DNA of 64,000 bases from Solea solea (taxonomy: Eukaryota; Chordata; Actinopteri; Pleuronectiformes; Soleidae), in contig NC_081150.1 of the NCBI RefSeq assembly GCF_958295425.1, forward strand, positions 2,532,001 through 2,596,000, given 5' to 3'. A program made the position numbers and the translations under genes. Positions 1 to 11,560 of the stretch are shown one piece after another (the stretch's first letter is position 1; the number at the start of each line of letters is the position of its first letter). Below the pieces are notes generated by a model that saw only the letters and a program-made list of their open reading frames with translations, did no database searches and was not told where the DNA came from.

Positions 1-135
1 TACTATGTTTTGTCCCCTGCGAAACATGAGTGCAGTGATCCACTGCCAGATATCATCTCTGTATGGAAGTACATATTACATTATTTAAGGCAAACCATGC
101 TTTGTTATTTCAAAGGATCGTTTCTGAGTGTGGAC

Positions 136-136
<1 letters not shown>

Positions 137-175
<39 letters not shown>
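137..175. repeat. (TGC)13 trinucleotide microsatellite
   Basis: Thirteen uninterrupted TGC/CTG units are visible. They give poly-Leu in one frame and poly-Ala in another, which explains the short open frames here. Nothing else supports a coding gene, so I treat it as a simple repeat. Confidence 0.97.
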
Positions 176-1883
176 ACATGGGTCCCTTAAAGAGAGGTTA
201 ACACTGAATTTCATTTGTGATCCTGTTGAAGTTAAAACAATCATCTCTTGACAACTCTACATAACTCAAAGCTTGTTGACTGCTCAGTTATGGTCTGTCA
301 ACGCTGTATTCGGCAATATTGCTTGCGTGATATATCCCTGGCCTAGAGGAACACGGGGTGTGTCTTCCCACTCCTCGCTCTCCAAAGAATCAAACTTAGT
401 TTATTGACTTCAGAGAATAACAAAACTTCTATAACAACCTAAGCTTAACTTCAACAAAGAAAAGGAATACAAGGAATGATTCATGCATTCATATCCACTA
501 GAATTTATTATTGTAATGCACTTTTTGCTCGCATATACTTCACACACTGCTATAGTGACATTAGATTAAGATGGAGTGAGAGATAATGTGACTCTAATTA
601 TAATATCTTTCATTTTTCTACACACACCGCTCAAAATTCCTCAGCTCCACTCTGATCACATACAGTAGAACAGTATTTCTGATTTAACTCCAAGTGTGTG
701 AGAATCCTGGAATTAAAAAAAAAACAAATCAGAGATCAAATTTAAAAATGAACGATGTTATCTCATATTAAGATACATTAGTGAAAGCAATGGATGCTTT
801 TTCATAGAATAAAATTGATTGATTTATCCATGGAAGGATGCAATATCATCATGGACAAAGTTATATATACACATCAGTTGGAGGGTGGTAAATATTATGC
901 AGACACGTGAATGCTGCAGTCAGAGAACAAACCAGAACCAGCAGATACAATCATGTCACTCCTGTTCTTGCCTCTCTTCACAAAGGATTGATTTTTAAAG
1001 CACCTCTCATTGTTTTGAAATCTTTAAAAGCCCACGAGCGTCTTCTTACATCAGTGAGTAAACACCAGGACAGGACTCCGATATCATCAATCGTACGTCT
1101 CCTTAACTTTTTCAAGAATCCATTCAAATTCAGCATATGGTGCTTTCAGCCACTGTGCTCCCACTCTGTGCAACTCTGGAAAATACTTTTACATTTCAAT
1201 TTCCTGCCTTCTGTGATGTTGTTTTCTGACATGTTGGTTGTTAGTTGTGTTTGTGATTTGAAAGAACCCGAAGGAGGAAGAGTAGCAGCGTATCTGGGTT
1301 TGAAGAAACCTGCAAATATACACACATTCTGGTATAAAAGAGCTACAGTTCTAGTCGTGACAGATTCTATAATAGAAACCACACATGCTGCTGCATGCAG
1401 TGCCTCGTGTGATGAACTGCACACTTATCTATGAATTCAGGTTGAAAAATACTTTTTACATTTAGATTTCCCCAAACACTGCAGCAAAAGTCTCTCTTTT
1501 GGCTCTAATGTCTCACTAACACTGACATTTTTGTTCCAATTAAGCAACTTACAAGCTGGACAAGTAAACTCTCATCCTTCCTACACACAATTAAGTACCG
1601 ATTTGTAATCACTGGAGGGTCCGAAACTCTTTGGGCTTGATTTGATTTCTAAATGCACAACAACTCAACAGAGATGCAATTACAGAATTTCCCTATTGTA
1701 CATGCGTCCGTCTACAAAATAAGTTTAGAAAAATGCAATGGTTTAATGTTTTACTGCAATTTTAATGTATAATAGTAATTATTATGGCACATATGGCACA
1801 GAAAGAGGAGGAAGTTTGAGAATACAGCAGATGAAACACCCATGATACATGGATTTATTGATGAATCATCTGACTCCCTATAG
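176..1883. other. Gene-free stretch, no recognisable feature
   Basis: AT-rich unique-looking DNA. An open frame of 175 codons at 907-1434 (+) has no domain, signal peptide or composition that I recognise, and the opposite strand is also open for 92 codons. A weak direct repeat of a 'gaaaatactttttacattt'-like motif occurs near 1181 and 1445. I see no promoter or splice structure. Confidence 0.6.
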
Positions 1884-2346
1884 CAGGGGTGTCAAACTCA
1901 AATGACCTGGGGGCCAATGAGCATATAGTGTGGTCAAGCGGGGGCCGACATAGAGGAAAGAAAGTGGAAAAAACAACTATTTAGTAGCTGGTGGGCAATA
2001 TAAGATATTCATTATGATATCAGACAAAATTCCAAAGTAAAAGTGCTTGTTTTGATATAAAATGATTTATTTTATTATGCACAAAGACAAAAATTTAGCA
2101 AATAATGATGAGGATAATTGTGATTAAAACAGCTTAAATATATGTAATTTCATGTTGAGTGCAATACATTTAATAAAGCAATGATTACAACCAAATGTCT
2201 TATTACTATTATAAAAATATTGCCGGCAAATACATTTAGTCTTATATTTTGTCTCTATTCCATGACCTTGCACAGTGGTGTCCGGGCTGCATGTAATCGA
2301 TTGAAGGGCCACATGTGGCCCCCGGGCCACCAGTTTGACACATGTG
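1884..2346. mobile_element. hAT-like (Charlie-type) non-autonomous DNA transposon
   Basis: The left end reads 'caggggtgtcaaactcaaat'. The right end, reverse-complemented, gives 'cacatgtgtcaaact', and both continue into 'ggcc'-rich subterminal sequence, so the ends are imperfect inverted repeats. The flanks are 'ccctatag' (1876-1883) and 'ccctacat' (2347-2354), an imperfect 8-bp duplication matching at 6 of 8 positions. A duplication of 8 bp and a CAGGGGT end are the hallmark of hAT elements. At 463 bp with no transposase frame it is non-autonomous and old. The interior is AT-rich. Confidence 0.72.
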
Positions 2347-2354
2347 CCCTACAT

Positions 2355-3049
2355 GTGCACGCCTCACTAAAGGCTCACTTGAGCTGTGCTAAGTGAGGAA
2401 TGGTTTAGGAAAAAGAGGTCACAGATGAACAGTGCAGAGGATAAACCAACAGCCGTCTGTACTTAAGTGGGTCAGAACCAGCTCCGCGGAAATGTGGACC
2501 TACATTTTCTGGCCTTGTTTAATTATTTTAAACACTGGTTCATTGAGAATGGAGACTCTCTTTCTCCCAAAGTCATGGTTAGTGTTAGATATTCTGTTCT
2601 CTTTCATTTCCCCTCCATATTTTTGTGTGATATCTGTGTGTTTTCTGCTCGTTTGTGGGTCACCTGCTCCTGCCGTGTGAACTGCCCACCTGAAATGAAT
2701 CAGTCACCAGCAGCGAATTAGCTGCAGCACTGAAACTCCACATCGTTCTTGTGTCTCAGATGAAGTCAACTGCAAGTTCAAGACCCTTAGAACATAATAA
2801 GGCATTAAAAATAGTTGATAAGGATCCTTTCACTGGCATCATGGTCAAATATTATGTTTGCATTTGTTGATAATGTCAGCACAGTGAACTTTAACTATAA
2901 AATAACGTCAAATAACTGCTTTTTTTTTTCTATAAAAGGCTGTCTATGGAATTCACTACCAAAAAAAGACACAAAGTCTTTCACTTTGAAGATTAAATGT
3001 TGCCTCAAATCAAATTTTAGCTAAACTTATTTGTTATCATGGTTGTATG

Positions 3050-3050
<1 letters not shown>
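2355..3050. other. Gene-free stretch
   Basis: Unique-looking AT-rich DNA with short open frames only (82-84 codons, two overlapping frames). No recognisable protein, RNA or repeat. Confidence 0.5.

Positions 3051-3078
<28 letters not shown>
3051..3078. repeat. (TG)14 microsatellite
   Basis: Uninterrupted TG dinucleotides. The complementary (CA)n gives the His-Thr run seen in a minus-strand frame. Confidence 0.97.
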
Positions 3079-3080
<2 letters not shown>

Positions 3081-3730
3081 TCATGATATGTCTGCTGTGA
3101 TATGTTACATTGTGTTGCACTGCCATGTATGTGCCGAATTTTATATAGAAAGTTGTAAATAAGCAATATCTAGAAACTGTGCAGCTCATCAGCTTCATGC
3201 TCTGTCTTGGAACTGTGTTAAACGACACTGTCCCTATTAAATGAACAATTAAGAATATTTGGTTTCAGTGTCTATTGTCACTGCGCTACAAATGATTAAA
3301 GGTCCAACATGAAACAATATTACTCTCTGTATATATCCTGTATTCAACTATGACTTTTTCTGCTGTGTCATTCTTGAACGGTTTACATTTTCTGACAGCT
3401 CTTAGTTCAGGATGTCCTCTACGTGACTTGTTATGTCGCAATTATCGTCGACTTCATTAGCCGGACTTGTACTCACCGTCCCCCACTGTTTCCCGGCTTG
3501 TGAGTGTTCACTACTGCTGTGTAAAACCATGGGTTAAACGCAGAGGTCATATTCACTATCGCTAATTGGTGTGTGTGCAAAAATAGTTCAAATGAACACA
3601 GAAAATTGACTCCACGAATAATGAGGCGTTCAAAGAACCCAGCTGAAGGCAATCCTCCAGTTTTACCTCCCAAACGAAGCCCTTCTCCTCATTCACTTGT
3701 AGGTTGATGCACACAGTTACTTGCCAGGAT

Positions 3731-3778
3731 TGTGTGTGTATGTGTGTGTGAGTGTGTGTGAGAGTGTGTGTGTGTGTG
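3731..3778. repeat. Imperfect (TG)n microsatellite
   Basis: TG dinucleotides interrupted by single A and GAG units, consistent with an old decaying dinucleotide tract. Confidence 0.9.
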
Positions 3779-4007
3779 GTGGGATGGCAATGTGTTTCCA
3801 CAGGTGCCTCCACTCCCACAATCAGGCTGTGGGGATTATGTAAGAGGGGGAAGCTGGGACAGGTTTCTGTGAGTCTGTGTGCAGCTTAGGAAGTTGTGTA
3901 TTTTCCCTCTACGATCACTACGGTATGTGTGATACTTCCTGCTGTGGAGATTATTGTGCTAATATTGATTGTTTAGTTTATTTTTTTTGTGATTGTCCCT
4001 CTACTTG

Positions 4008-4050
4008 ACCCCTGAAGGGAGCAGCCGAAAGGAAAAGAAGAAGAAGAGTG
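4008..4050 (+). mobile_element. LINE 3'-tail fragment, plus orientation
   Basis: The sequence 'gacccctgaagggagcagcc' followed by 'gaaagg' and an (AAG)n tail is the complement of the 'ggggtcgcc...cttcttctt' ends at 8.34, 51.5 and 63.4 kb in this window. It therefore looks like the extreme 3' end of the same non-LTR retrotransposon family, inserted in the opposite direction and severely 5'-truncated. Confidence 0.7.
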
Positions 4051-4306
4051 TGATTGTGTTTATTTTGGGCTGACATGCTCGTGCTCTATTATACATTTTG
4101 CATCTTTAACTTAAATTTATCCTTAAATTCTGGGCCATTATCACTCGTTTAAATTAGGGACGTTGCAGTCGGAATTGTCGTTTGTTTATTCAAAGTCTAA
4201 AGACTGTCCAAAGTAGGCTGGGCTAGTCAACGTGTTAGTTTATTGCACATCGTGTTGAAATTGTTTAGAAAAGCCACTGCATACCTGTGTTTGTTGGCGT
4301 GTTGTT

Positions 4307-4372
4307 GCAAAATCCGCTGACTCATTTTAATGCAAACCGCATTTAGCAAAATCTGCTGACTCATTTTAATGC
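4307..4372. repeat. 39-bp tandem duplication
   Basis: A 27-bp block (4307-4333) recurs at 4346-4372 with one mismatch (ccgctga versus ctgctga), giving a period of 39 bp. Each copy contains 'tgactca', the AP-1 consensus. Confidence 0.9.
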
Positions 4373-4490
4373 GGGCACACTGCATTCAGGGAGTGTTTAT
4401 TGTTGAGGTCAGACATAATAATCACCCTCACATCTTGCATTTGCTTCACTTTTTTTCCTGCGGGTTGAATTCTACCCATCCTCAGGTCGC

Positions 4491-4737
4491 CCGCTGTGCA
4501 AGTGAGAGGGGGAGTGGCTACAGTAGAGCGGCAAAAGCCAATGTGTGCTTCTTTTACCGATATATTTAACGATATCTTTTGCATTACTTATCCAAACCAC
4601 GTTAAACTTGGCTGCACTGCACTTACCCGTAGCAACACCTGTCAAGTTTGAAATCAATCGGACCATCAGTTCGAGAAATATGCAAATAACAGACGGACAG
4701 ACACAGTCAAACGTTCCTGCAATTGATAGATAGATTA
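4491..4737 (+). repeat. Unnamed interspersed repeat, copy 1 (3' end with GATA-like tail)
   Basis: Shares 'gagagggggagtggctacag' and 'gccaatgtgtgcttctttta' with 7252-7396. It continues with 'cctgtcaagtttgaaatcaa' and a (GACA)-like run, and ends in 'gatagatagatta'. Ending in a short tandem tail and recurring in dispersed copies suggest a retroposon 3' end. I do not know the family name. Confidence 0.7.
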
Positions 4738-7251
4738 TATATATTATAGATATTCAAATTATTGTGACACTTTTAAATAGTGACATTTAATGGTGAGAGT
4801 GCGCAGTGCAACGAACTCCGCCACTGTCTGCTCGACCCTCCCTCACTATTTCACAGAACTCCAAAATAAGTGTTTTTCTTTAAGATGGAATAATATAACG
4901 TTCACAATAAACATGAAATTGATTGTAGGACATGTGGTTTGAGACCTATACTTTAAAGCAATTCTAAACATATGCAAACATACTTACTACATTCAATTCC
5001 TGACGATAAATCCTCTAAAACTTTACGCACCGGAGCTTTAAGTAAAACTTGTGTATTTGAAGCAAACCCATGATTGTGGTTGGCTCAATGTCAGTGAAGC
5101 GAAGATAAATGCAAAGGACTCCATTGTGTTTCAGTAAATCCTCCTCATGTGCACGTGTCACTCTTATTTAGTCACTAAATACCATCCTCACTTGCAGAAA
5201 GTCGTTCCTCACTCGCCTCCCCCTCTCCATAGAAGGTATAATTACTTCAGTAATGAGGAGATGTTGATAGTGTATGGCTAAGATGCTACTACCATCATGT
5301 GACGTGAATATAATTTAGACATTAATCATAGGCTGTAAACTGTAAGTCAGTGAGATACCAATTAAGTTTAGCATAAGCTAAGTGGTCACAAGAGCGAATA
5401 AGGCTGTAACAGCAAAAAAACCCTGAACATTTGAATTTAAACATAAGCGTGTTGTATGTGAGATGTTTTTTTAAAGGCTACATACTAGCATTGTAAAGAA
5501 GACAAAGAGAGGGACAAAGAGAGCACAAATCTGCAGACATGTCCATCGTCTTTATGGGCACTTGTGTTGTCTGTCGTCCATTGCAGCAGTGTGGTGTTAA
5601 AGCATAATGTGCACGCCGACCTGTTTAACTGCAGGCAGAGCGATGAGGTAACGACGTGTGAGATCTTCACCGCAGAACGACGAGGCCAACGTGCGGCGAT
5701 GAGCGTCTGGTCAGAGATCTCAGCGCCGTGTGGTTTAACACAGTCCTGCTGCTGAGGCACAACCACAGTCCATCACTGTCGTCTGTGTTTGCTTTCAGCT
5801 CACAGGGTCGTGTCCTGGGAACACTGAACTTTCTCACTGATAGACTGGTTTTGTTGGGAAGAATTAAAAAGGGAAAAAGTGCTCACATTCTTTTTTTTAA
5901 AGTAACACAATGTAGAATTTGCTCTTGGGTTCCTCCTACAACGATAAACGATAGTGTTTGATATAGCTGGCGGAAAATATGTCATATGTCAATATGATAA
6001 ATATGATTACATTGTTTTCTTTTTCAAGAACACTAAACAAAAGAAAAATATTGCTTTAGTTTGTGTAGTTTGCATTTGAAACATTTTAATAAGCCGTGGC
6101 TCATTGTATGCACTTTGATTGAAATGTAGGCAGCGGTCTGTAGGCTACGTGAGGTATGACATGTGTCATAAAGCAGTCAGACTTGGTAATTCTCTCTTTG
6201 TGTCATGGTGCTGAGCCCTCAGGCTTTGACAGGGGTGCCATAGTAGAAAGTAGAAGTACCTCATTACTTCTCACCTGTGTTTGCTTAGGCACACACATGG
6301 GAGTGGTGTCCCAGGAAAAGAAGCAGGCCAATCACAATCCAGGTCACCTTTTAAATGAAGCTCTCACTCTTTATCTGACCCGTGTCCAGTCTGTGTTTGC
6401 TTTTTAGACAAGATTTTGATTAGATTCCTAGAAAAGATTAGAGGAATGTATTGTTCACTCATGGTTTCAAAGGGGACAAAACATGATTCGTTTCCATCAG
6501 AAATTTATTCGGGACTGATTATTTAATTGCAATTAAAATCAAATATTTTATATAACTGGCATGTTTTTGTGTGGCTAAAATGATTCACTGATACTTTAAT
6601 CAAACATTTGTGTATCTTGTCAGTATCAGTCACATATTTACACTCTTTGATGCGGTCCAAATCATTTTCTCTGATGGTTTGCATTTTTCAGCCTCATGTG
6701 TGACAGCTGTAATTATGGGCTGTTTGTGACAGATTTCTCCTTCAGTCATTTTGCCAGTAAAGCTGTCAGGAGACACCATGACCTTGTCTTAAGTTGTCAT
6801 GAATTTATTTCCTCTATTACACTCTACAGTTTCACCACTAGATGTCACTAATTCTGACACACTTGACCTTTTTAAGTCTAAACCGAGTTTAATGGCATGA
6901 TTAAGGATAACTAGTGCAGTGCCTGTGCAACATCTGTGTGTTTTTAGTTATTGTTGGTTTGGTGTATTTGAGTGCTCATTGTTACTATGACACAAAAAAT
7001 GACATTTTTATTTGTGTATGATAGAAAGCAAATACTGATACTGACATTATGGAATACAATAAATATGGAAAATTGAACTACATGGTTGCAAAACAGTTGG
7101 TTGGTTGTCACTGGGATGCAGCACTAGAGTTCAGTAGGGTGACATCTGCAGGAAAGAGGCTTCCTCTGAACCTGTGTGGGGTGAACAGTCTGTGGTTGAG
7201 GGCACTGTGTTCGTTGTCTGCCTCAGCTTCACAGCGCCTTGTCTCACTCAC
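4738..7251. other. Gene-free stretch with one CpG-dense patch
   Basis: Mostly AT-rich unique-looking DNA. A locally CpG-dense segment lies at about 5600-5735, where both strands are open for 60-90 codons and a 'tgctttcag' acceptor-like motif follows near 5798. 'Cactagatgtcact' at 6837-6850 resembles a motif common in fish repeats. No gene is recognisable. Confidence 0.5.
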
Positions 7252-7396
7252 AGTGCTGTGTGAGTGAGAGGGGGAGTGGCTACAGTAGAGAGGGGAAAGC
7301 CAATGTGTGCTTCTTTTACTGATATCTTTTGCATTACTTCTCCAAAGATGTCAAACTTGGCGCCTGTCAAGATGTTCCTGGAATTTATAGATAGAT
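7252..7396 (+). repeat. Unnamed interspersed repeat, copy 2
   Basis: Second copy of the repeat at 4491-4737. It starts at 'gtgagtgagagggggagtgg' and ends in 'gatagatatt', and it lacks roughly 90 bp of the interior present in copy 1. The (TAA)n tract begins directly at its 3' end. Confidence 0.7.
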
Positions 7397-7399
7397 ATT

Positions 7400-7441
<42 letters not shown>

Positions 7442-7490
7442 TATTATTATTATTATTATTATTAATAATATTATTGTTATTGTTGTTGAT
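7400..7490. repeat. Compound (TAA)n-(TTA)n microsatellite
   Basis: About 13 TAA units (7401-7440) are followed by about 8 TTA units (7441-7463) and decaying (TTG) units. The two blocks are mutually complementary, so the tract can fold back on itself. It abuts the repeat ending at 7396 and probably grew from that element's tail. Confidence 0.95.
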
Positions 7491-8187
7491 GTTGAAAACA
7501 TTGGGGTTTTGGTTTCTGGAAAGTTAATACATACAAAATACATGTCACATAAGGTTGCCATGGCAACACACATCAAGTAGGTTAGCCTGTTAACCCCTGC
7601 TGCTAACTGTTAACAGTAGCATACTGCCATTTTAAATATACAGAAGAATATGGAGATGTGACGCTATAGAACAAGCACAAATGGAGGACAGACATGTGTT
7701 GACATGAGTGGGTTGAAAAGCCTGTGAAGAGATCAAAGGGGAATCTTAGACCAATGAGGTTTGACTAAAGCATCAGATGATAAGAAAAAAGAATGTGTTG
7801 GATCTGCAGACAAAAGTCCTAGGGTGTTGTTATGCTGCTGGATGTCGACACAGTCTGTGGAGTTCACAGGGAAAAAAAACTCATAAGAGGCAATAAAACA
7901 ATATAACTCAATCAGTGGGAAGCTGTGGATGTTCAGGATTCAATCTGTGGACGTCATCTGACAGTATGTGGGCACATGAGATGCTGTGGTGTGAAACACA
8001 TACTTAAGCGCTGAATACACCATCAGGACCTGTGCAGTTGGGTGTATAAATAACAGTAAGGCCAGTGAGCTGTAAAATAATAGCAGGTCTCAAAGCAACA
8101 TTAAAGAGTGCCTGTACATTGTCTCTCTTGAGATCAGGTTTTGCTCTGCTGCTGCGAGTAATCAGACCAATGACCTGAACAGAGCTT
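7491..8187. other. Gene-free stretch
   Basis: Unique-looking DNA with no open frame worth naming and no recognisable repeat. Confidence 0.5.
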
Positions 8188-8329
8188 CATTTAGTGCCTG
8201 GAGCATCGGGAGTATAATATTCCTGTAATGGCTGAGTGCAGGTGGACTCAAATGCAGGACACAACACAGCAAGGCTCAGGCAAAAATCTGACTTTACAAG
8301 ACCAAAACTGGGTTCAGTGCACAGGCAGT
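8188..8329. repeat. Left copy of direct repeat flanking a LINE relic
   Basis: Begins 'catttagtgcctggagc' and ends 'cacaggcagt'. It aligns over its whole length with 8929-9049, at roughly 85-90 percent by eye outside a 13-bp and a 7-bp gap. Content such as 'gcaggtggactcaaatgcag' resembles a widespread teleost repeat as I recall it, but the family is not assigned. Confidence 0.82.
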
Positions 8330-8337
8330 TGGAACTG

Positions 8338-8929
8338 TCTTGTTTCGCCTTTAGGGGTCGCCACAGAGGATCATCTGCCTCCATCTTGCCCTCTCTCTTG
8401 TGTCCTCTTCTGTTACACTGACTGTCCTCATGTCCTGCTTTACAACATCCATCTCTGTGGTCTTCCTCTTTCCTCTTGCCCAGCAGCTCCATCTTGAACA
8501 TCCTTTGTCCAATATAATCACCTCCAAACCGTGCAACCTGAGCTGTCCCTCAAATACGCCCCTAATCTTGTCCATCCTGGTCACTTCCAACAAAAATCTC
8601 ACCATCTTCAGTCTTTTAGAAAGTGCCACTGTCTCCAAATCATCTCACTACTGTTTACTTCACTTTCACTTTTGCTGCTATCCTTCTGTCACGCATCAGC
8701 CCTGACACTCGTCTCCACCCACTCCGCTCTGCCTGCACTCTCTTCTTCACCTCTCTTGTGCACTGTCCATTGCTTTGGATGGTTAACCCCCAGGTATTTA
8801 AACTCCTCCACTTTTGCTACCTCTACTCGTTGCATCATCGTTGTACCATCTGTCTCACTGTCATTCACACACAGCTATTCTGTCTTGCTCGTAGTAACCT
8901 CCACTCCTCTTCTCTCCAGGGCAAACCTC
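8338..8929 (-). mobile_element. Non-LTR retrotransposon (LINE) 3' relic, minus orientation
   Basis: Degenerate C-terminal part of a LINE reverse-transcriptase ORF read on the minus strand, starting at its 3' end ('ggggtcgccac' on plus). The minus frame at 8351-8638 ends in 'WRQMILCGDP' and contains a basic 'GKRKT' stretch, typical of the C-terminus of fish LINE ORF2 as I recall it. The plus-strand text tracks the copy at 51495-52295 block by block (for example 'cttcacctctcttgtgcact' in both). The ORF is broken by stops, so it is dead. The 5' part is missing, as expected for truncated retroposition. I cannot assign the clade with certainty; an RTE-like clade is one option. Confidence 0.85.
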
Positions 8930-9049
8930 ATTTTGTGCCTGGAGCGTTGGGAGTATAGTATTCCTGTAATGACTGTGTGCAGGTGGACACAACACGACAA
9001 GGTTCAGGCAAAAATCAGAGTTTATACTTGGGGTCAGTACACAGGCAGT
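8929..9049. repeat. Right copy of direct repeat flanking a LINE relic
   Basis: Begins 'cattttgtgcctggagc' directly where LINE similarity stops and ends 'cacaggcagt'. Partner of 8188-8329. The sequence after it (to about 9220) appears to be the continuation of the same host repeat, which is interrupted by the LINE. Confidence 0.82.
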
Positions 9050-11470
9050 CAGAGCGCACATTGCTGGAACTCATCTGGAAAGACGACCTGGCAGGAAGTG
9101 GAATCTGAACTGGGTTTATATAATAGCTGTAAATTAGGGCGTATCCATCAATCACTGGGGGCGGGATTAGAGAAAGAACAGAAAGCGAAGGAAACATTGA
9201 AAAGAAAAGAAAACATGACTTGAGAGTTTTCTGTTTTCAAAGGGGAACAAAATGGGCGCTCATGATTTTCACAATAAGAGCCTTCTCCTGTGTGTGAGGG
9301 TATTTATTATCGCAGTTTAAATATGTATAAAAATGTGCAATTAAGGTAAATACAACTGTGACAGTACAAAGTAACGCGTTATTTTTGATTTTCTTTTATT
9401 TTCCAGTTCTTTGACCTTCCTGTTGTTTTTTTTTGCTCCTAAATAGTTTCTTTCACTTAGCATCTGTGTTAATGCTCTGGAAACCATTTCCCTTTGGGCT
9501 CGGTTTTAATGACCGCAACAACAAAAACATGAATTAATAAACTTTAATGAGTAAGGGCGCTTCCAGTCGTGAGGCACCCTTTGTTCCATACTGCAATGTC
9601 ACTGCCCCCATTCTGTTATTGTTCTCCCTGAGGTGTGTGACAGCATATGTTACGCAATTTGGCAAAGGTCCATCTGATAATATCTCATACTGTTCCCCTG
9701 TGAAAAAACAAAACAAGAAACAGACCCTCAGGTCATCTTAGAATGTATGTTGTTGTGACCCACAGTTCTGTTGTGTTGTTAGTATGTAGAGTCTGTGTGT
9801 GGACTGGGTGGATGATGGATTTCAAAGGTCTTGGGTCCAGTGAACCCTTAAATTGGAGAATATTTTCCAAGGACCTCCCCCATAATCTTGTGATACAGTG
9901 ATTACACGTATGCTCACTGCTATTTGCACTAAACCTAGATACTGTGTGAATACATAGTAGGATAAATTAATGTCAATTACATTATACACGTTTTCGTTTC
10001 ATCCTGCAACGTGCTGGATGAAATGTTACTCGCTGCACACCGTGTATTGATTTTTCTGTCATGACTGACAGAGGGAGGATTGAAGCACAACAGCTACACT
10101 AGTCAAGCAAGACAGCAGTGAACAGTTGGAATATGAACCTAGAGCTGTCCTTTCAAAGAGCTCTGCAGGCTCACCCGAGGAGTCGCTGCTCACCTCCTTG
10201 GCTGAAAATGCCAAGAAACACCCATGAAATTCAGTTCACATCTGTTTTTACTTGAGCTGGAATATAACTGCTGAGAAACTAGACGTTTTCCAAGGCAGCT
10301 GCAGCATTGTTCTCTTCTCTCTTTGCATTCAATGCCCTGCACCACTCGATGGTGAGGTCAGATACTGCAGGACACTGAAGCGCGAGTGTACCAGGTTCCG
10401 CACTATTCGACGCGCAATGCAAGGGCTCATCTTAAGAGCATTTCTTTTCAAGGAAGTCTTCTTCAAGTTAATGGTTCCTCAACACATGATTGAAAACAGT
10501 CATGACATATATATATATATATATATACATATATGTATATATATATGAACATTTTAACTCACTCAGTTATGGAAACATCCACAAGTCTGACAATGTCCTG
10601 AACCATTGTCCTTCCCAGTATTAATCATTGGGCAGTGGACTCAACAGGGATCCCAGAGCCACACTTTGAGAAACGTGCATGCGGAGTTCAGGGAACAAGG
10701 AAACTAATGTATTTTTTGTGTTAGTAGTAATAAACAAATTATGAATGCTAATCAATTCCTGGTTTGTCTCACTGCCGTGTTATGAAATATTCCAAGTAAG
10801 CAAAATAAAACCAAATGGAGACATACACTACAAACCCAGAACAATTACATATTCTTCATATGAAAAGCAACTCAAAATTACTTTAATATCTAAAGTTCTG
10901 TATGGTATGAAGGCAATTATTGTCCTTTTTATTTCTCGTTGTTTTATTTATTTATTTACTGTATGTGTCGTATTAATTAATCAATATTCTTAGCAGCATA
11001 AAAAAATGATGGGTCCTTGTCCTCGGGCTGTGTATGTGCTGATTGTGGTGTAATTTTCCTCTTAGCTGCTAAATGTTATTTGTCTCACATTGATATTTAG
11101 GATGGATTTAAATATACACTATGTGATATGCTAATCAAACAAATAAATGCAGTATATCAAATAATATATATGTAGGTTTTTTTTACATGATTACAGAAGA
11201 AACATTCTCACCTTGTTATTCAACAAACTACCTCTTTTTACATCTGTATACATGTATTTTAACTCTGTTCCACTTGTACAGTATATTTTAGCTCATTCTC
11301 ACTATAAATGTTAATGAATGTACTCCAGGTTTCATATACTGTTGTTGTTTCTTAACAGCAGTTATGCGTTCATTGAAATGTATCTAGACAGAGAGTTGAG
11401 TCACTGAAGCTTTGTTTTCCACTGCAGGTGCATGTCCTTTTTATATTCTGACTAATTGAAAAAACAAATT
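9050..11470. other. Gene-free stretch with old hAT-like fragment and TA tract
   Basis: At 9821-9900, 'cttgggtccagtgaaccctt' followed by 'ccaaggacctcccccataat' resembles the interior of old Charlie-type hAT elements as I recall them. A (TA)n tract with 'cat' interruptions lies at 10506-10545. The rest is unique-looking. A 98-codon frame at 10252-10548 runs into the TA tract and is not credible. Confidence 0.45.
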
Positions 11471-11560
11471 GGGTTTGGGTGCCTTGCTCAGGGGCGCTCC
11501 AGCCCTTGGCCTGTCCCAGGATTAAGCTCAATTCCTTTCCTCTTGGCCATGGACTGGCCA
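11471..11560 (-). mobile_element. Possible SINE body fragment
   Basis: 'Gtgccttgctcaggggcgct' is a motif of fish tRNA-derived SINEs, normally followed by a B-box-like stretch. Here only about 90 bp are discernible. A 153-codon minus frame crosses it but is not a gene. Confidence 0.4.

Noticed and set aside
10..251. Poly-Leu and poly-Ala frames
   Set aside because: Encoded by the (TGC)13 repeat. No other coding evidence.
907..1434. 175-codon plus frame
   Set aside because: No recognisable domain, no supporting splice or promoter structure, and the opposite strand is also open. Probably chance.
8531..9223. Longest open frame of the window (230 codons, plus)
   Set aside because: It runs antisense through the LINE relic and on into the flanking repeat. 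The protein text has no motif, and the minus strand carries the recognisable LINE ORF.
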